Origin: CAZTAK01 sp964611585
Lineage (GTDB): Bacteria > Pseudomonadota > Alphaproteobacteria > SHVP01
Assembly (NCBI GenBank): GCA_964611585.1
Contig: CAZTAK010000101.1
Location: 1-6,962 of the forward strand
Direction: 5' to 3'
Length of the DNA: 6,962 nt
Made by a program: the position numbers and the translations under genes. Each line of letters begins with the position of its first letter. Position 1 is the first letter of the stretch. Below are positions 4,429 through 6,962 of the stretch, piece by piece. The notes under the pieces are model-generated. The model ran no database searches. It saw only the letters and a program-made list of their open reading frames with translations, and had not been told where the DNA came from.

Positions 4429-6749
4429 GCGCCGGTCTCGGCCACAGCGTCCGCCGCGTCGAAGACCGACGGTTCTTGACGGGGCGCGGCCGCTACACCG
4501 CCGATATCGACCTCCCCGGACAGGCGCACGCGGTGCTGCTGCGTTCGCCCCATGCGGCAGCCAGCATCGAAGGCATCGACAAATCTGCGGCGCAGGCGTT
4601 GCCGGGCGTGATCGCAATTCTCACCGGCGACGCTCTGCTCGACGACGGGATCAGCGATCTTCCCTGCCTCGCCCAACTTACGCGCCGGAGCGGGGATCCG
4701 ATGTTCAAGCCGCCTCACCCGGCGCTTGCCCGCGAGGCCGTGCATCACGTGGGCGCCGGTGTCGCCATGGTGGTGGCGGAATCGGCGGCGGCGGCGCAGC
4801 TTGGGGCCGAAGCGGTCGAGGTTGCCTACACGCCGAAACCGGCCGTCGCCTGCCTGGCCGACATCGGAACCGGCGCGGCGGCGGTGTGGGCGGATTGTCC
4901 GGACAATTCCTGTTTCGATTTCGAGGCGGGCGATGCGGACGCGGTCGAGCGCGCCTTTGCCGCGGCCGCCCACGTAACCGCGCTCGAATTTTCGGTAAAT
5001 CGGGTCGCGCCCGCGCCGATGGAACCGCGCGCCGCGATCGGCGTTTGGAATGACGCGGAAGAACGCTTCACGCTGTATTCGGGTTGCCAGAATCCACACA
5101 GCTTGCGGCGCGTGCTGGCAACTCGCTGCCTGGGCATTGCCGAATCCGGCCTCAGGGTGGTCAGCCCCGACCTCGGCGGCGGCTTCGGCATGCGCAGCGA
5201 TGCCTATGCCGAACTCGTGTTGGTCTTGTGGGCGGCACGCAAACTGGGACGCCCGATCAAGTGGACCGGTACCCGCAGCGAGGCGTTCGTTGCCGACAAC
5301 CAGGCGCGCGATCATCTGACCACGGTCGAACTCGCCCTTGACCGGGACGGATCGTTCCTCGCCCTGCGGGTAAAAACCAAAGTCTCACTCGGCGCCTACC
5401 TGTCGCTTGGCGGACCGACGCCGACGATCCTGAACGTAGGCGGCCTTGCGGGGGTCTATACGACGCCCGCGATTCACGTCGCGGTAACCGGATATTTCAC
5501 CAACACACCGTCAACCGCACCGTATCGCGGCGCGGGCCGGCCCGAGGCCTCCTACGCGATCGAACGGGTGATCGATACCGCCGCCCGCGAACTCGGCATC
5601 GACAGGATCGATTTGCGCCGCCGCAACACGATTGCCCCCACAGCGATGCCATTCAAGACGGCGCTCACGTTCACCTATGACTCGGGCGAATTCGAACGCA
5701 ACATGGATTCGGTTCTCGCGCTAGCCAACTACGAGTCGTTCGACGAACACCGGACCGAAGCGGCCCGCCGCGGCACGCTGCGCGGATTTGGCATCGCCAA
5801 CGTCGTCGAGCGCGCGGCGGCGGCGGGAGAAGAAGCGGCGGAAATCCGGTTCAGTTCGACCGGCAGCGTCACCCTTCTGGTTGGCACCCATTCGCACGGC
5901 CAGGGCCACGAGACGGTATTCCGGCAGTTGCTAGTTGATCGTCTTGGCCTTCCGTTCGAGTCCGTGCGCTTCGTCCAGGGCGACACCGACAAAGTCGCCC
6001 ATGGTTTCGGCACCTTCGGGTCACGTTCGTCCGGCCTCGGCAGTGCGGCCATCGTCCGCGCCGCCGACAAGATCATCGACAAGGGGAAGCGCATCGTCGC
6101 CCATGAATTCGAGGTCGCGGCCGGCGACGTCGAGTTCGATGACGGCCGCTTCACGGTCGCCGGGACCGACATGTCGCGCGATATATTCGAGGTTGCCGCC
6201 AGGGCATATCAACCCGCAGTGCTGCCCCCCGACATTGAACCCGGGTTGTTCGAACACGGCGCGTACGCACCCCTCGCCGCCACCTATCCCAACGGCTGCC
6301 ACGCCTGCGAGGTCGAGATCGACCCCGACACAGGGCAGGTGCGTCTGATCGGGTATTGGGTGGTGGATGACGTCGGCACGGTGATGAACCCGATGCTGGT
6401 CGAGGGGCAGATCCATGGCGGTGTCGCGCAAGGGGCGGGCCAGGCGCTGATCGAGGATGTCGCCTGGGATGCCGAATCGGGCCAGCCCCTGACCGGGTCG
6501 TTCCTCGACTACGCCCTGCCGCGCGCCGGCGACCTGCCCGCCATCAGTGCCGACATCAACGAGGTGCCGACGCCCATGAATCCGCTGGGAATCAAGGGCG
6601 CGGGCGAGGCCGGGACGATCGGGGCCCTGCCTTGCGTAATGAACGCGGTTTGCCACGCCTTGGCGCCACTGGGCGTGCGGGCGATGGACATGCCGGCCAC
6701 CCCGGAGCGGGTGTGGCGCGCGATCCGCGCCGCGCGCGAGCAACCATGA
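4425..6749 (+). CDS. Form II CoxL-like molybdopterin-binding large subunit (xanthine dehydrogenase family)
   Basis: This is a complete 774-residue protein, the usual length for a large subunit of aerobic CO dehydrogenase/xanthine dehydrogenase-type molybdenum hydroxylases. The N-terminus GHSVRRVEDRRFLTGRGRY (6-24) is the standard opening, supporting the ATG at 4425, which overlaps the upstream stop (ATGA) and lacks its own ribosome site. Cofactor motifs are GGGFG (251-255), GQGHET (492-497), DDVGTVMNP (648-656) and GQIHGG (661-666), with GAGEAG at 725-730 carrying the catalytic Glu728 that deprotonates the Mo-OH ligand. The active-site loop reads PYRGAGR (366-372), the form II signature, not the AYRCSFR of genuine CO dehydrogenase, so CO oxidation should not be assumed; the substrate could be an aldehyde or N-heterocycle. 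The [2Fe-2S] and FAD subunits needed for electron transfer are not in the window; they may lie elsewhere. It is probably cytoplasmic, with no signal peptide seen. Confidence 0.93.
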   Translation: MSAGLGHSVRRVEDRRFLTGRGRYTADIDLPGQAHAVLLRSPHAAASIEGIDKSAAQALPGVIAILTGDALLDDGISDLPCLAQLTRRSGDPMFKPPHPALAREAVHHVGAGVAMVVAESAAAAQLGAEAVEVAYTPKPAVACLADIGTGAAAVWADCPDNSCFDFEAGDADAVERAFAAAAHVTALEFSVNRVAPAPMEPRAAIGVWNDAEERFTLYSGCQNPHSLRRVLATRCLGIAESGLRVVSPDLGGGFGMRSDAYAELVLVLWAARKLGRPIKWTGTRSEAFVADNQARDHLTTVELALDRDGSFLALRVKTKVSLGAYLSLGGPTPTILNVGGLAGVYTTPAIHVAVTGYFTNTPSTAPYRGAGRPEASYAIERVIDTAARELGIDRIDLRRRNTIAPTAMPFKTALTFTYDSGEFERNMDSVLALANYESFDEHRTEAARRGTLRGFGIANVVERAAAAGEEAAEIRFSSTGSVTLLVGTHSHGQGHETVFRQLLVDRLGLPFESVRFVQGDTDKVAHGFGTFGSRSSGLGSAAIVRAADKIIDKGKRIVAHEFEVAAGDVEFDDGRFTVAGTDMSRDIFEVAARAYQPAVLPPDIEPGLFEHGAYAPLAATYPNGCHACEVEIDPDTGQVRLIGYWVVDDVGTVMNPMLVEGQIHGGVAQGAGQALIEDVAWDAESGQPLTGSFLDYALPRAGDLPAISADINEVPTPMNPLGIKGAGEAGTIGALPCVMNAVCHALAPLGVRAMDMPATPERVWRAIRAAREQP

Positions 6750-6788
6750 GGGGACCTGACGCGGGCCACCGCGGTTTTGTTCGCCGTT

Positions 6789-6962
6789 ATGCACGGTAGT
6801 GGGCTCTTGAACATTTACGCGGCGGGGGTTCTTGCAACTGTCTTCACGCTGGGCGTTGGGTTCAATATTCCCAACGCGACTGCGGGCGCCATCGAAGTCA
6901 ACCCGGCGCGTGCCGTATCACCCGCCAGACGCTTCTTGCCGGCTTCCAGAAACTCCTTCGAC
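6789..6962 (+). CDS. Possible partial gene with hydrophobic N-terminus, weakly supported
   Basis: From ATG 6789 a frame stays open to the right edge (58 codons). It begins MHGSGLLNIYAAGVLATVFT and continues LGVGFNIPNATAGA, so residues 6-25 could be a signal-peptide core with cleavage near ATAGA. Against it, there is no basic n-region, no ribosome site before the ATG (TTG at 6777 is an alternative), and GC at third positions is about 69 per cent, below the neighbouring genes. The opposite strand is also open here to the right edge (stop complement at 6815-6817), which could be the end of a convergent gene. I recognise neither product. Bases 6750-6788 hold no gene and no convincing terminator hairpin. 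Confidence 0.28.
   Translation, partial: MHGSGLLNIYAAGVLATVFTLGVGFNIPNATAGAIEVNPARAVSPARRFLPASRNSFD

Noticed and set aside
4895..4906. TTGTCCGGACAA palindrome as another repressor site
   Set aside because: The arms match TGTCC/GGACA but without the 5-base centre of the operators, and it lies inside the CoxL-like coding sequence; probably chance.
4191..5315. 374-residue - strand open frame over the end of the small gene and the start of the CoxL-like gene
   Set aside because: It lies entirely opposite two genes with family motifs, has a composition typical of antisense GC-rich sequence (His/Arg/Asp-rich) and no ribosome site.
6021..6794. 257-residue - strand open frame opposite the end of the CoxL-like gene
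   Set aside because: It is a shadow of the catalytic C-terminal region on the + strand; the Arg/Gly/His-rich product shows no domain.
6746..6799. ATGA-coupled small frame directly after the CoxL-like gene
   Set aside because: The ATG at 6746 overlaps the stop, but the frame ends after 17 codons with no recognisable content.
6815..6962. - strand open frame at the right edge as the end of a convergent gene
   Set aside because: It is open for 48 codons with third-position GC equal to the opposing + strand frame, and its first and second codon-position composition is less gene-like. It cannot be decided from this window and is noted only as an alternative.

Overview
The window is GC-rich DNA with strongly GC-biased third codon positions and proteins typical of an alphaproteobacterium, probably Rhodospirillales-like. 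This placement rests on gene content and codon use only. A run of exactly 100 N (3483-3582) marks a scaffold gap, so this looks like draft or metagenome-assembled sequence. No tRNA, rRNA, CRISPR array, transposase or integrase is visible.

Left region (1-1942). The window opens with the C-terminal end of an M48-type zinc metallopeptidase on the + strand (2-373). Convergent to it, on the - strand, lie two tightly coupled small genes: a 110-residue protein of unknown function (1141 to 809) and, through a GTGA overlap, a DUF6362-like helix-turn-helix protein (812 to 297). Divergent from them is a CI/LexA-like repressor with an N-terminal HTH and a C-terminal S24 Ser/Lys fold (1253-1942). The 111-base divergent intergenic region is AT-rich and carries three near-identical 15-bp inverted repeats (TGTCC-N5-GGACA type) lying over candidate promoters for both directions. 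The layout resembles a phage immunity region reduced to a three-gene switch, with no other phage genes in view.

Middle region (1943-4428). A 218-base intergenic stretch holds one more operator-like repeat and two further TGTCCGGT half-sites. It is followed by a secreted 5'-nucleotidase/metallophosphatase gene (from 2161) interrupted by the assembly gap. After the conserved end of the nucleotidase the reading frame has no stop and runs on into a second conserved-looking protein (ATG 3865, stop 4428), which is probably a separate cytoplasmic gene of possible dimeric alpha/beta-barrel fold.

Right region (4425-6962). That small gene overlaps by ATGA with a complete form II CoxL-like molybdopterin-binding large subunit of the xanthine dehydrogenase/CO dehydrogenase family (4425-6749). 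No small [2Fe-2S] or medium FAD subunit gene is in the window. The last 213 bases hold no convincing gene; a weak open frame with a hydrophobic N-terminus begins at 6789 and leaves the window.

Functionally, the repressor, the 110-residue protein and the DUF6362 protein look like one self-regulated unit. The nucleotidase, small protein and CoxL-like subunit run in one direction, and the last two are almost certainly translationally coupled. The most interesting part is the compact operator/repressor module and its two unexplained target genes.
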